Source: Scenedesmus sp. ARA3 (Eukaryota; Chlorophyta; Chlorophyceae; Sphaeropleales; Scenedesmaceae). From it: 64,000 nucleotides of DNA. Below are positions 48,236-59,797 of this stretch, piece after piece. The number at the start of each line of letters is the position of its first letter. Positions within the stretch are counted from its first letter, which is position 1. A program made the position numbers and the translations under genes. Under the pieces are notes generated by a model. It had not been told where the DNA came from. It did not search any database and saw only the letters and a program-made list of their open reading frames with translations. The stretch is from contig RWJK01001200.1 in assembly GCA_004335835.1 (NCBI GenBank), forward strand, positions 25,556 to 89,555. The letters run 5' to 3'.

Positions 48236-49816
48236 ATGTCTGTCGACTCGAGAGATGAACACCTGCGCCTGCTTGACCATGCCTTCGAGCAGAACATGCC
48301 GCCAATGCATCCGCCGCATGTGAGCATCCCCGTTGCTGCTGGAGCTGGAGGCGTCCTAGGCAGCACTAGCACAGGCAGCACCCTCACCCATGGCTCGAGG
48401 AGTGCCAAGCAGAAAGGGCGAGACAAGGGGCAGAAGAAGTCGCGTAAGATGGCGTGGCTACTGATCCACAACACGGGCGAGCTGCAGACCATCCACATGG
48501 ACAAGCGGCAGCTGATCCAGGTGGGCAGGCAGCAGCACAGCGCCACTTGGCCATGTGATGTACTTGATGACAAAAGCTGTGCTGAATTCTATGCATTCGT
48601 AGAGCCTGTGATTTGTTGGCAATATTGAGCAGTGTTGGCTGCATGACGGGAGCCTGCTGCTGGTCGAAACAAGATGCGCTGCTGCTACATGTATGTGCAC
48701 TGCAACACTGCAGTAGTTGTCCAGACTGGTAACAGTTCGTTGCGCGTGACAGTCTGCCAGTGCAGCAAAAGCACAAAGTTTGTGGTTCAATGTCGCAGGC
48801 ATCATTTTGCAGCACATTTGCAAGGCAGCAGTCACTGTGTTTGCTTGCAGGACGACAGCTGTGGACGGCAAACCCTAGTTGCAGTGGCACCTTCTATCCT
48901 CCAAAGGATGCATTTGACCTTGTTTTTGAACCCCTTACTGCGAATGAATGTACCAGCACGTCATAAAAGCACCTTAGACACACTCACTGCACTGCAGTTC
49001 CCACACAGGACACCCCGCAGCAGCAACAGCCACTTGGCTGTCGTGTTCCATCATCATCATGTTGGCTGTCGTGTTTGCCTGTTAAACCACAACTTGATAT
49101 ACATCACTGTTACATAACAGTGTAACAACGTATCTCATAACGCAGGTGATGGGCCTGGAGATCCCCATGCGTGACCTGCGGCTGATGGACCCCGCGCTGT
49201 CCTCATGGGACAGCTTTGCGCAGATCTTGGTGCGAGACAACGCCCTGGTCATCAGCGCAGAGCATGTGCGGCTCATTATCACATGCGACAAGGTGAGCAG
49301 CGCTGTTGCTGTAGCTGCAATGGTGGCTTCGATGGTAGCTTGGTGGTGGTGTTGTGTTAATGCATTGGTCATCAGCGGGTCATCATAAGATGTGACAAGG
49401 TAGGGCTGACGACGGGGCTGCGAGGTGTGCTGGCGCAGCTGCTGGCGCTGGCGCAGCAGCTGCTGCAAGCCAATGCAGTGTTGGTTGCCAGAGCTGCTGC
49501 CTGGTGGCTGCTTCCAGAGCCATTCCTGGCCTGGGTCCACAGCCAGTGTTACCTCAACATCCCTGCAACTGCCTTTTCGAACGTGTGCCAGGTCATCTTC
49601 CCGCTCGATTTTGAAAAGACGGAGGCCAGCCAGCGCTTCATGAAAGCCATAGAAGGCATCATCCGGGAGCGGCCAGACTGCACAGGACCCAACTCAACAG
49701 CAGCACAGGCGGCAGCAGCAGCAGCAGCGCTCGACACACCCCTGCAGACGCCGGGAGCTGGCGCAGGCCCTGAAGGCCTACCGCCGCCACTTAACAGCAG
49801 CAGCAGAGCGCCAGCT

Positions 49817-49847
<31 letters not shown>

Positions 49848-52800
49848 GGCAGCAGCAGGGGCCGTCGGCAATACCGCAGGAGCTGCTGCTGCCGCATGAG
49901 CTGCAGCATGCGGGCAGCTTGCGCATGCACCGCAGCAGCACAGCGCTGCACTACAGCAGAGACCCTGAGCTGCTGCCGTTTGAACTCAACATGCTGGAGG
50001 CTGCACTAGGTGAGTCTTAAGTGTGCACGGTGCTTGACCTCGTGCAGGACAGTGGATAGCCCCAGCACACGCTGTGTTGCAAGAGTAGCTGTGAGTGTTG
50101 CACAGCAGGGCTCTGTTCAATTCTGGTTCTGCCGTACGTTCCATCTTGCCACCCTGCTATAGACGCTGCTTCTGTGCGGCCTGCTGCTGCTGCTGCTGCT
50201 GCCAGGCGAGATCACGCGCCACTACTCCTCGCAAACAGCCACGCTAGAGAGCCTGGCGCACCCCGCGCTTGATGCGCTGATGCGCAAGTGCAACAGCACC
50301 AACCTGGAGCGGGTGCGCAAGATCAAGACACAGCACCAGCGGCTGCTGGGGCGCTGCCAGGTGCGTTGTTACGTAACGTTACATTGGGTCACATACTCCA
50401 CTCAGACAAGGAGTGGGAACCCAAATCAGGAGCCAGCGAGAGGCTTATAGGGGGAGAAAACACCAAAGAACAGTTCAACAGGATGGTTCTTGGATGGTGT
50501 GTTGAATGGTGCAAGGGTATGGTGTTGCAATGCTGTGTGTGATGGTATGCTTGCTTGGGAGTTTCTCTTACAGGAGATGCCAGGCACGCCAGTCACTCGC
50601 AGCATTGCAGTTGATATGTTAGGCAGGTCATACTGTAGTGAGAGGTCTGCATTCCTTTTGTTAAGTTGCTCCGCAGAACTTTGTAATGTAGTTGAGCCTG
50701 GGGTGTCGCATAATGTGTTACATCATTGTTATTTTCCTGTCACTTTCAGGGTCTGCGCGAGATCCTGGAGCGCTACATGGAGGACGACCAGGACATGTAC
50801 CGCATGTGCCTCAGCAAGTGGCGGGACGCTGAGCTGGAGAATGCGGATGCGGGCAGCGACAACACGCTGCTCATAGGTGGGCATGATGGCATTGTATGTT
50901 AGAATGTCCTTGTGTATCAGATATTTGTAGTTCAAGCTGGTGAATGCAGACGCGGGCAGCGGCAACACGCTGCTCATAGGTGCGGATCATGGCAATACAT
51001 CTTTCAGTGGCCTGTGTATCAGACGTGTGTAGTTCAAGCTGGAGAATGCAGACGCAATCAGCGACATCACGCTGCTCATAGGTGCGGTTTGTATGGCACA
51101 CATTTGCTGCATCATGTGCTGTGGTGATGTTTGGTTCAGGCAAGTGAATGCAGACGCGGGCAGCACAACACACTGTTCATAGGTGGGGATCATGGCAGTA
51201 CATCTTCGAGTGACCTGTATATCAGATGGATGTAGTTCACGCTGGGAAATGCAGACGCGGGCAGCGACATCACGCTGCTTATAGGTGCGGTTATATGGCA
51301 CACATTGGGTAGATCATGTGCTTTGGCTATGTATGGCTCAGGGAGGTGGATGCAGACGCGGGCAGCGACAAACACGCTGCGCACAGTTGCGGCTCATGGC
51401 AGTACATCTTCGAGTGACCTGTGTATCAGATGGATGTAGTTCACGCTGGAGAATGCAGGCGCGGGCAGCGACAACACACTGCTCATCGGTGCGTGGTATG
51501 GCATGCGACAGGGTCATCGTGCTTTGGCTATGTATGGTTTGAGGGGGTGAATGCGGGCACAGGAAGCAAAAACACTCTGTAGTTAGTATATTTGGGCGCA
51601 AGGGGTGTTAAGGGTTTATGCTAACATATTATGTGCATCAAACACGTGCGGGTCACAGACTCGTGCTTGTGCTGTGCATTCTGGTGCTCGCGGCAACAGA
51701 GCTGTGCACTGTGTGCCGTACTGTGTGATTCGTCAACCTTCTGGCTGCAAGCTGCTCATAATCGGCTGCACACTGCTGCTGCTGCTGCCACTGCTGCTGC
51801 TGCCAGGCCGGCGAGAGACCATGGGCTGGGGCGGCGGCGCACTGCCGCGCCGCGCGACAGTGGCCAACCTGGCACGCAGCCCCACAGGCATGATGGAACG
51901 CTTCCAGGTGAGGCTTAGGGTGGGAACAATCATGGAACGGTTTGGAAGGCCATAGTGGCCAACCTGGCACGCAGCCCCACTGGCATGATGGAACGCTTCC
52001 ATGTGAGGGATAACATCAGGGTTTGGGGTTTTTACATGGCCAGCAGGTGGCTGCGTAGGCTGTAGACACTCAGCAACAGGGGGTCATTCCTGTGGCTGCT
52101 GCTTGGCCTTTTCTTTCCCCACAGCATGCTGCAGATGCTGCGGCTGTGGCTGCCTGTTTTGTAACGACAACATGTCATGCACTTTGTTGCGCAGGGCATG
52201 TCGTACGGCGGGCGCGTGCGCGGCGGTGACGGCAGCAGCAGCTCCTCCAGCAGTAGCAGCAGCAGCAGCCGCTCCACCAACGAGCATGACCTGCTGGAAG
52301 TAGAAAACCTGCTGGAGTCCTACCTGATGATGGTGGACGGCACGCTGGCCAAGCTGGCAGGTGCGGCCTGGGGTTTTTACTGGGGTTTGACTTTGGTTTG
52401 ACTGGGGTGTTACTTGGGTTATCATCTACCCTGTTGGAGGTGGAAAACCTGCTAGAGAGCTACCTCAAGGTGGTGGACGGCACGCTGGCCAAGCTGGCAG
52501 GTGCGGCCTGGGGTTTTGACTGGGCTTTGACCGTTGAGTCCATAGACGCCAAGGAGGAGTACATCAACATTTAACCGGATGGCAGCTGCTCTTGGCTGCA
52601 TCTCAACACTCGTGACGTAACACCATATTGACACACTCACGTTGCCTGTCTGTCTGTCATAACACTCTCTTGTCCCTCTCTTGTAACAAAGGCATCGGCG
52701 AGTACATTCACGACACCGACTACATCAACATTGAGCTGGACTACAACCGCAACCGGCTGCTGCACCGCAAGCCTAAGCATAACACCAAATATAACACGTG

Positions 52801-53110
52801 CTGTCTGTCATGAATCTCTTATAACGCAGGCATCGGCGAGTACATTGATGACACAGAGGACTACATCAACATCGAGCTGGACTACAACCGCAACCGGCTG
52901 CTGCGCATTGAGATCCTGCTGACAGTAGCAACCTTCAGCCTTGCGATATACAATCTGGTGGCTGGAATCCTGGGGGAGAATCTGGTGCTTCCCAGCAGCT
53001 GGACGGAGGACATTCGGGGTTTCATCATCATCAACTGCACGACGGTCACCGTGTGTGCTGCGGTGTTCATCGCCTGCTGGAAGGTGATGGTCAACAAGAA
53101 GCTCATCTGA
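48236..53110 (+). CDS. MRS2: MRS2/CorA-type Mg2+ transporter with GEN in place of GMN, 559 aa
   Basis: Two-transmembrane pentameric Mg2+ channel family. Exons 48236-48520, 49146-49292, 49592-50009, 50206-50360, 50750-50876, 51807-51907, 52195-52360 and 52830-53110; frame closes. Family features: MGLEIPMRDLRLMDPALSS, NALVISAEHVRLIITCDKV, LPFELNMLEAALGE, LERYMEDDQDMYRMCLSKW, HDLLEVENLLESYLMMVDG, YNRNRLLRIEILLTVATFS. Two membrane helices close the protein: TVATFSLAIYNLVAGILG and FIIINCTTVTVCAAVFIACW. The loop motif that is GMN in nearly all CorA/MRS2 proteins reads GEN here (LGENL, 52972-52986). A Gln/Ala/Pro-rich insert (50 or more residues, 49690-49870) separates the N-terminal domain from the helical part. 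The N-terminus lacks an obvious mitochondrial presequence, so location is open. Confidence 0.93.
50920..51585 (+). repeat. Seven downstream copies of the MRS2 exon 50750-50876 end, unit ~100 bp
   Basis: The exon end ELENADAGSDNTLLIG plus donor recurs at about 50936, 51038, 51140, 51241, 51344, 51447 and 51545. Most keep a GT after CATAG. In the fifth copy GT became TT, and the seventh is heavily decayed. Reading frames break in several. It is the largest donor-side array in the window. Confidence 0.9.
51953..52790 (+). repeat. Further MRS2 junction copies (exons 51807, 52195 and 52830)
   Basis: A copy of the exon 51807-51907 end (ATVANLARSPTGMMERF plus donor) is at 51953-52003. A copy of the exon 52195-52360 end (ENLLESYLKVVDGTLAKLAG plus donor) is at 52430-52501. 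A copy of the exon 52830 start (GIGEYIHDTDYINIELDYNR) is at 52691-52770. Each has the truncation expected for its side of the intron. Confidence 0.85.
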
Positions 53111-54622
53111 GTTGGCTCGGGTTGGTTGAGTTGAGTGCGGCGGGCCGAGATGAGTTCCGAGCGAGTTGAGTGAGCGGCAGTGCAGGGAAGTGGTGATGCG
53201 GATGTGGCAACTCACATTGTTGCGTGAGCAAGTGAGCTTGCAGGAGCCGTTAGTGCTTGCAGGAAAACCAATTGAGCCATAGCACCAGGCATTGTGCTGT
53301 GCAGCCGTGTCAAATGATTGTGTCTGCAGACCTGCCCTTGCATCCGCAAAGGTTGATTGGGCAATGTTTGTGTGTGCTGAGCTGTTTGCTTTTGTTGCCA
53401 GTGCTGAGCAAGTTGTGTTCGGTGCGTGCAGCCGCCAGCGTGGCTGCCTGCCTGGTAGCAGCAGGCCGTTGTGCTACTGACAAGCCCTCCAAAATACGCA
53501 CTCTATTCACAGCTGTGCACAATGCATGTTGCTGGGCGCGGCTGGTGCAGGCCAGGCAGTGCCTGCGTGCATGCTCACTGTGTAGGCTGCTGTCTCTCCG
53601 AACAGTGTGTTGTCACAGCACAGCTGTGTGGTCCTTACAGGTAGTGGGTGGGCCTCCTCCCTTTGAGGTGCTCATATTGCTGCTTGTGTGCAAGCTTTAG
53701 CGCCAGCCGCTGATTGTCACCAACGATTGATAGACACGTACATAGCTATGTGCATGTGTGCGGTGCTGTGTGCTTCCACAGGGCTTCATATGCATGCAGA
53801 TGTAGGGTTGCTGCTGCGCCATGCCACAGACTGGTGTGGCTTTGGCCTGCGCTTCAGGTGGTGATTTGCCAGCCTTTGCAGGCACGGGCAGCTCGCTGAG
53901 AGCTCAGCTGCTTTGTCTGCACAGTTTCACGAAGTGAAACCCACTTGCACATGCACAGGAAGCGGCTGTGGCGTGGCAGTAGCATCTGCAGTTGCTGTCA
54001 GCAACTTTGTGTGCCGCTTGACAGGCGTGGGTGGTTGCTGGCAGCTGCTGAGCCTTCAAACATGTATAGTGTGTGCTGGCGTGCAGGGTATATAGGGCAC
54101 GTGGTACTGCTAGATTCTTCCACACTTACACATCGATGTGTGGCTGATGCCTCAAGCCCTGTTCTTCGTCTGCTGCAAGCATATTGCTGGACTGCACATG
54201 ACGTGACCTGCTGCTGCGCTCCAGCATTCTGGGGCTTGCAGCTGCGTTGCCGAGCAGTACATGCAGCAGATATCTTGGGGTGTGCGTGATTTGTGGCATT
54301 ACTTATGTTGGGCTCGGCCCTGGCTGTATGTCAGGAAGTCGTAACTGCTGCAACCACCACTCTCTTGCATGTTGGCACTTACCGTTTTGCTCCTGACATG
54401 GGCCCCATATCAATCTGCGGGAATCGTAGTCACGAGTTCAGTACAACCTTCTCCGCACAGCCGGCTGCTCAGCAGCCCCTGCTGGCAGCAGGCTGCTGGG
54501 ACTGGAACGGGTTTTGTGCTGAGCACTGCTTTGGGAAGGTCATATGCTAAGGGACCGCAGAATACCCTCCAAACAGGCAGTGCTAGCGAAGTAGAGTGTT
54601 GTTTCATGCTCTTCTGAAAACC
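53111..54622. other. Long spacer, no gene recognised
   Basis: Contains a 147-codon open frame at 53257-53700 with Cys/Leu-rich, non-family-like translation. I consider it non-coding. No TGTAA was found close after the MRS2 stop. Confidence 0.4.
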
Positions 54623-57600
54623 ATGGCGGTGAAGGAGCTCTCAGGCATCCTTTCGGACCCGGGAAAGTGGGAAGCCACTCTCGCAGCATTGGCTAGCGTA
54701 GAAAGCGATGTTGAGACCCTTCGGATATATCACAACACACCAAGTCAACTTCAATCCGCATGCCGTGTACTTGGCTGCAACAGCAGCGTCAGGACCATAG
54801 ATATTGGGGATGCAGCAGCAGAAGGTGCAATTGCTCTTGAGAAGTTGCTACAGGTGAACATGCTGAAGCTTGCTATGATGTTATGTGCTCACATGAACAT
54901 AAAAGCAGCCATGGCGTATGTGAATAGCCGCCTGCATGCTCACCATCGTGCCAGCTGGCAGCTGCTGTGAACCTCGGAATATCTCTGCTGCCTGAGCTGC
55001 TCTGCTGTGCAGCGCAATTCATGTGCTCGGATCTGCCATTCCTGCTACCAATACCAACACTGCGACTGCTCGTTGTTCTCCATGCCACACACAGGCCAGC
55101 ACCAGCCTCAGCTGCTTAAAGGTGCAGTCCTTTGACTGCCAAGCTGATGCCAGCAGCGCAGCAGCTGTCATCCGCGGCCTGGCATGCAACAGCAGCTTGC
55201 AGGAACTCTGCCTTCAAGGCCTCTCTGCGGCATCAGTCAAAGACCTGGCGGGTTGCATCGCAGCAGGTCCCTTGGCTGGCAAGCTGCAGCAGCTGCGGCT
55301 GCCATGCTGCAGGTGAGAGCTCCTGCAGACACTGCATGCAGGCTGTTTGGTGTGGAGTCTGCTCTCTATCTTGTGCACCTGTGCGACAGCATCACCCTTT
55401 GAAGTCCTGGCGGACTGGCTGTCTTGGCTTGGCGGCCGCTTGCTGCAAACATTGCAGGATGATGCTGCTCACACACAGCTGCTGCATCCTCTGTATGTTG
55501 TGCTGCTGCGTTCCTGCAGGCTGGACTCAACAGCAGCTGGCGCCCTGCATGATGCACTGCTAGCTACTCCTTGCTTGCAGCTGCTCAGCTTGCAAAAGGC
55601 AGTGCTTGAAAGTAACAGCAGCAGCACACTGCCTAGTCTTTTCAGTCTTGCACTGGCAGCCCACCCCACACTAGCAAAGCTGGAGCTGCAGCAAGTCACG
55701 GGCCTGCAGCAGCACGGCTGGCAGCAGCTGGGCGCCTATGTGGCGCAAGCACCTGTCCTGCAGGAGCTGCTGCTGCAGGAAGCTCAGCTTGGGCCCGATG
55801 CAGCTGAATCCTTTGCAGCAGGCCTGCTGCCACAGCAGCAGGGACAGCTAACGCAGCAGCCAGCACCAGCACCATCCCCGGGCTTGAGGGTGCTGGACTT
55901 GAGCAGCTGTTCACTCGGACCAGATGCTGCTGCGCAGCTTGGAACAGCACTAGGCGCCCGCTGCAGCAAGCTGGCAGTGCTGCGGCTGGGCCAGACTGAG
56001 CTGGGGCCTGAGGGGGCAGCTGGGTTGTGTGCTGGGCTGGCTGCTGGGGGCTGCTGCTGCAGGCTGGAGCTGCTGGACTTATCAGGCAACAAGCTGAAGG
56101 GTGAGCGGCTGCGGTCGTGTGTGGCTGGCTGCAGGTGGTAATACGACACACATAATGGAAAGCAGCAGGTGCAGTGCAGGTGCCTGGTTGGTGCTGATGT
56201 TGTGTGTTGCGCATATGTTTGCCTAGCTCAGTCACCAATGTCACTAGGTTGGCGGCTGGCACTGCAACGATTTTGAAGCACTGCCGCGCCACGGTTGCGA
56301 CTCCTCTGCATATATGCTGCTATTGTGCTGCCTGTGTGGCTCTGCAGGTGCCGAGGGGCTAGCAGCGTTGCTGCGCAGCCCTGCCGGCCAGTCCCTGAGC
56401 ACCCTCAACCTCGCCAACAACTGCTTCGGTGACGAGGCAGCATCACAGCTGGCGGCAGCAGCAGCAGCCAGCAGCAGTTTGGTGGTGCTAGACCTCTCCT
56501 GCAACTGGATAGGCGATGAGGGTGCAGCTGCACTGGCAGCGATGCTGCAGCAGCACAGCAGCCTCACCACGCTGCTGCTGCAGAAGAACCGCATCCGCAG
56601 GGGTGGCATAGATGTGCTGGTGAATGCAGCGCTAGCAGCACAAGGGCCCGTGGGGGAGGTGCGGCTAGAGGGCAACAGAGCAGTGGATGCCATGAGCAGG
56701 CTGAGCTTGCAGGACCTGGCTAGGGTTCTGGCGCAGCGGCGGCAGCAGGGTTTTGGAGCGAGCAGCAGCAGGAGAGCTTCAGCAGCAGGTGTAGCAGCAG
56801 CAGGTGTAGCAGCAGCAGAGGCAGATGCAGAGGGCAGAGCAGTGGATGCCAGTGGTGTAGGCAGCGCTAGCAGGAGTGATGTCAGCAATGCAGTGGCAGT
56901 AGGAAATGACGAGGGGTGTATCAGCCCACGCGCCAGCAAGGTGGCCCGTGTTGGTAGCTTAGCAGGCAGCAGCAGTAGCAGCATGTTGATGTATGTTGAT
57001 GCGGCAGCGGAAGAAGATGCTCCTGCAGCAGCAGAAGCAGCAGCAAGCACATCAGCACCTGCGAGTCCCTTTGCTGGTGCAGCTGCCTTTGGCAACAACA
57101 GCAGCAGTGGTAATCAAATGACAGCAGGTTTCTTCGCGTACATGGCAGCAGCTGGTGCTACAGCTGCTGAGGATGCCTCCGGAGCTGGTGCTGCATTGGT
57201 AGCAGGACTGCCGTCATTGGCATCAAACGCAGCAGCAGATTTGGCAGCGGCAGCAGCAGCAACAGCAGATCCCACCAGCTTGTTTCAAGTGCCTGCAGGG
57301 TTTGCGCATCGGCTGCTTGAAAGGGTGGGCAACAGCAGCAGGCAGCGCAGCTACAGCTTTGAGCACTGGGCGAAGGACAAGCAGCAGAAGCAGAAGCCGC
57401 AGCAGCAGCAGCAGCAGCAGCGGCCGGCCAGTTGCCCGGACATGGCAGCAGCCAGTGCAGCGCTGCAGTCTCTTTTCAAGCAGTTGGATGCCAGTAGGGG
57501 CAGCAGCAGGTCCAGCAGTGGTGTGCTGGCTGGCATGTTTGCGGGCACAGCTGAGCAAGAGCTAGACAGTGTTGCAGCAGCGGCAGCAGCAGCAACAGCA

Positions 57601-58221
57601 GCAGCAGCAGCAGGCCAGGCGTCTGGCATGGATCCAGCTCTGGTGGAGTCGCTGTCAGGCTGGCTGCTGGAGGCTGCAGGTGCAGCCAATGTGGTGCTGC
57701 CGGCAGAGCTGCTGAAGTGCGCTGGCGGTGGCAATGACAGCGGCAGCAGGCAGGGCAAGCGCGCAGTATGTCCGGCAGTTGCTGCTGCTCAGCTTGGTGG
57801 CAGCAGTGAGGATGACAGCAGCAGTGATGCAGGTCAGAATGTTGGGCGTCTCAGGGTGCGCTGTCGGGGCGGGGGCAGCAGCAGCAGGGATGGTGGTGCA
57901 CGCAGCCCACACTTCTACAGCTGCAGCAATGGCAGTGAGTGCGGCAGTGAGAGCGGGTGTGAGAGCGAGAGTGAGTCAGGCACTGGTGGAGAGCACGGCA
58001 GCAACTGCAACGACAGCAGGGCAGCGACTCCCGGTGCAGCTGCTCGCTGTGCTGTGCGCAAGCTGGATAGTCCACGCAGCAGTGTGGTGGTAGCAAAGGC
58101 GGCGGCTGCAGCAGCAGCGGGCGGCAGCAAGCGCCTCTCGAGGTTTGCTGCAGCTGCTCAGCAGGAGACAGGCGCGGAGGCGGCGCCACATGCAAGTGGT
58201 GCAACACAGCCGCTGTTATAG
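54623..58221 (+). CDS. Leucine-rich-repeat (ribonuclease-inhibitor-like) protein with long Ser/Ala-rich tail, 967 aa
   Basis: Exons 54623-54853, 55095-55312, 55520-56100 and 56348-58221; frame closes. Residues ~75-420 form RI-type LRRs: LRVLDLSSCSLGPDAAAQLG, LAVLRLGQTELGPEGAAGL, LELLDLSGNKLKG, LSTLNLANNCFGDEAASQLA and LVVLDLSCNWIGDEGAAALA at 28-30 residue spacing. No NACHT, kinase or membrane segment is visible, so this is an LRR-only protein and not a NOD receptor. The tail from ~430 on is low complexity, with poly-Ala, poly-Ser, a Gln-Lys stretch and an acidic-serine patch (SSEDDSSSDAGQ). It is probably intrinsically disordered. A protein-interaction role is inferred; the specific function is unknown. 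It is unusual here in having few junction copies. Confidence 0.85.
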
Positions 58222-59797
58222 GTCACAGGTCCAGTTGCACGATGCGTGCATGAGTGGAAGCTACACCACTTCTTGTTGACTTTGATATGGTATGAAGTGG
58301 TGCTTGTGTACAGCCTGTGGTCCGTTCTGTGCAGTCACGGGCAGGCGTGACATTCAATATATACCTGTTTTTGCAGTCAAGGGATGGGTGTGGCGTTGTG
58401 GTGTGCATAACGGCTGTATGCTGGTGCCATGTTGCTGCTGCTGCCAAGGCAGCCGGACGAGCAGTAAAAAGTCAAACATTGGCTGTTCAACATACGCGTG
58501 TATACAGCGGCTGCGCGGGAGAGCTGAGCTGACGGGGCTGTTTGATGAGGTGGAGGCTTACAGGCTGGAGCACCCAGAGGTGGAGCTGCCTGGGCGGCTG
58601 AGGAGCAGCAGGGTCGTGGTTTAGGGCTTTGGCGGTGCAGTGTGTTTCAGTGGTTTGGCGAGGTCAGCAGCTTGCTATGTCATTGCGTGTGGCCCGGGGC
58701 GGTTTGACCCGACGGCCGCAGACACTGGGAATGCAACATGCCTGATAATCAAGTTGCCATTGAAGTGCAAAGGTATACTGAGGCTCTACGGCTCCGCTTC
58801 ACGGCAGTAGCACTCCTTTTAAGTCTATGCTAAAGCACTCAGACACTCTGGCAGGCTGCATCCTACCTGTAGGCTTACAGGCTGGAGCACCCAGAGGTGG
58901 AACTGCCTGGGCGGATGAGGAGCAGCACGGTCGTGGTTTGAGGCAGGTTGTGGTGTATGGGTCTGGCCAGTGCAGCCGGTCAGTGGGATCGTTGATGGTG
59001 TTATGTCACTGCATGTCATGTTTTGGGAACAGCATCCATCTTCAAGCCACCAAACAGGCTCCTGAGCAACCTCCTGTAAAAGTATCAGGCTCTGGAGAAG
59101 TGTGCTTCTTTCAGGTTTTTATCCTCATCATCAACACAACGTCCCGGAGGTTGACAGGCTGTCAGTGGTGCTCAGTGATCACTCCTTCATGAAGGACGCA
59201 CTTGAAGTCAGGCTCCGGGATGATACCCGAGCCACGTACACTGAAAACTCCGATGCAAACAAAACTAAATTAAAGCGTCTCAAGCGTTTTTGGACAGACA
59301 CCTACAATGCGGTCTAGTGTCAGCGGAGTCCAAGGGGTTGCTCTTCTTCCGCACGCACCTGGCCGAAGCAAACGCGCTTTCGGACAGAATATCTGTTGAA
59401 CTGCAGATCAACCTGTCAACTGTTTTGGTCTGCCGCTGTTCGTTGTGCTTCAAAGGCAAAGTGGCCATCACGCACTGCCCTCTGCGTGTTGCCCCTGGCT
59501 TTTGCAACCTAGAGTCCTCTCGTGTCGCAAATTCACTGCAAAAAAGTTACAGTGAGAAATTCAAGCTACGATGTACAGTTTTTTTTTGCGAGCGGGCAGC
59601 TTGGCGTGCGACAAAACCCCTACCACTCACCAGTCACCACTGCCCGGTTCGAGCAGCAGTTGACATTGTCATGGCATCATGATCTCAGGCAGCAACATCA
59701 CGTGTCCCAGTGCTACGTTTTGGGTTTTACTAGTTTATGTAAAGGGTTGTGCACGGCCCAGTACTCGACAGGCGTCTCGGAATGCAACCACATCACG
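58222..59797. other. Spacer with NUP88 fragments; uncertain open frames
   Basis: Besides the NUP88 fragments, frames at 59102-59317 and 59290-59682 read without interruption, with charged, non-repetitive translation (for example TKLKRLKRFWTDTYNAV and NSLQKSYSEKFKLRCTVFF). I recognise no family, and start and splicing are unclear. A TGTAA at 59075-59079 might serve the LRR gene. Confidence 0.35.
58498..58942 (+). repeat. Two dispersed copies of the NUP88 3' coding end
   Basis: Position 58498-58640 closely matches the last ~130 bases of the NUP88 coding region plus a few 3' bases (GLFDEVEAYRLEHPEVELPG ... SSRVVV, TAG). Position 58870-58942 holds a second, shorter copy (AYRLEHPEVELPGRMRSSTVV, TGA). 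Parent at 26196-26330 is on minus, the copies on plus, about 32 kb away. There is no poly(A) tail or upstream exon, so retroposition is not indicated. No promoter or start is attached. Confidence 0.9.

Noticed and set aside
49293..49591. Open frame running into MRS2 exon 49592 from upstream, as a longer exon
   Set aside because: Upstream of it lies a decayed copy of the previous exon with stops. Family alignment joins 49292 directly to 49592, and the extra residues are not MRS2-like.
50920..51585. Array as mutually exclusive exons, as in Dscam
   Set aside because: The copies lack acceptors and the 5' exon part, several have broken frames, and one has lost GT.
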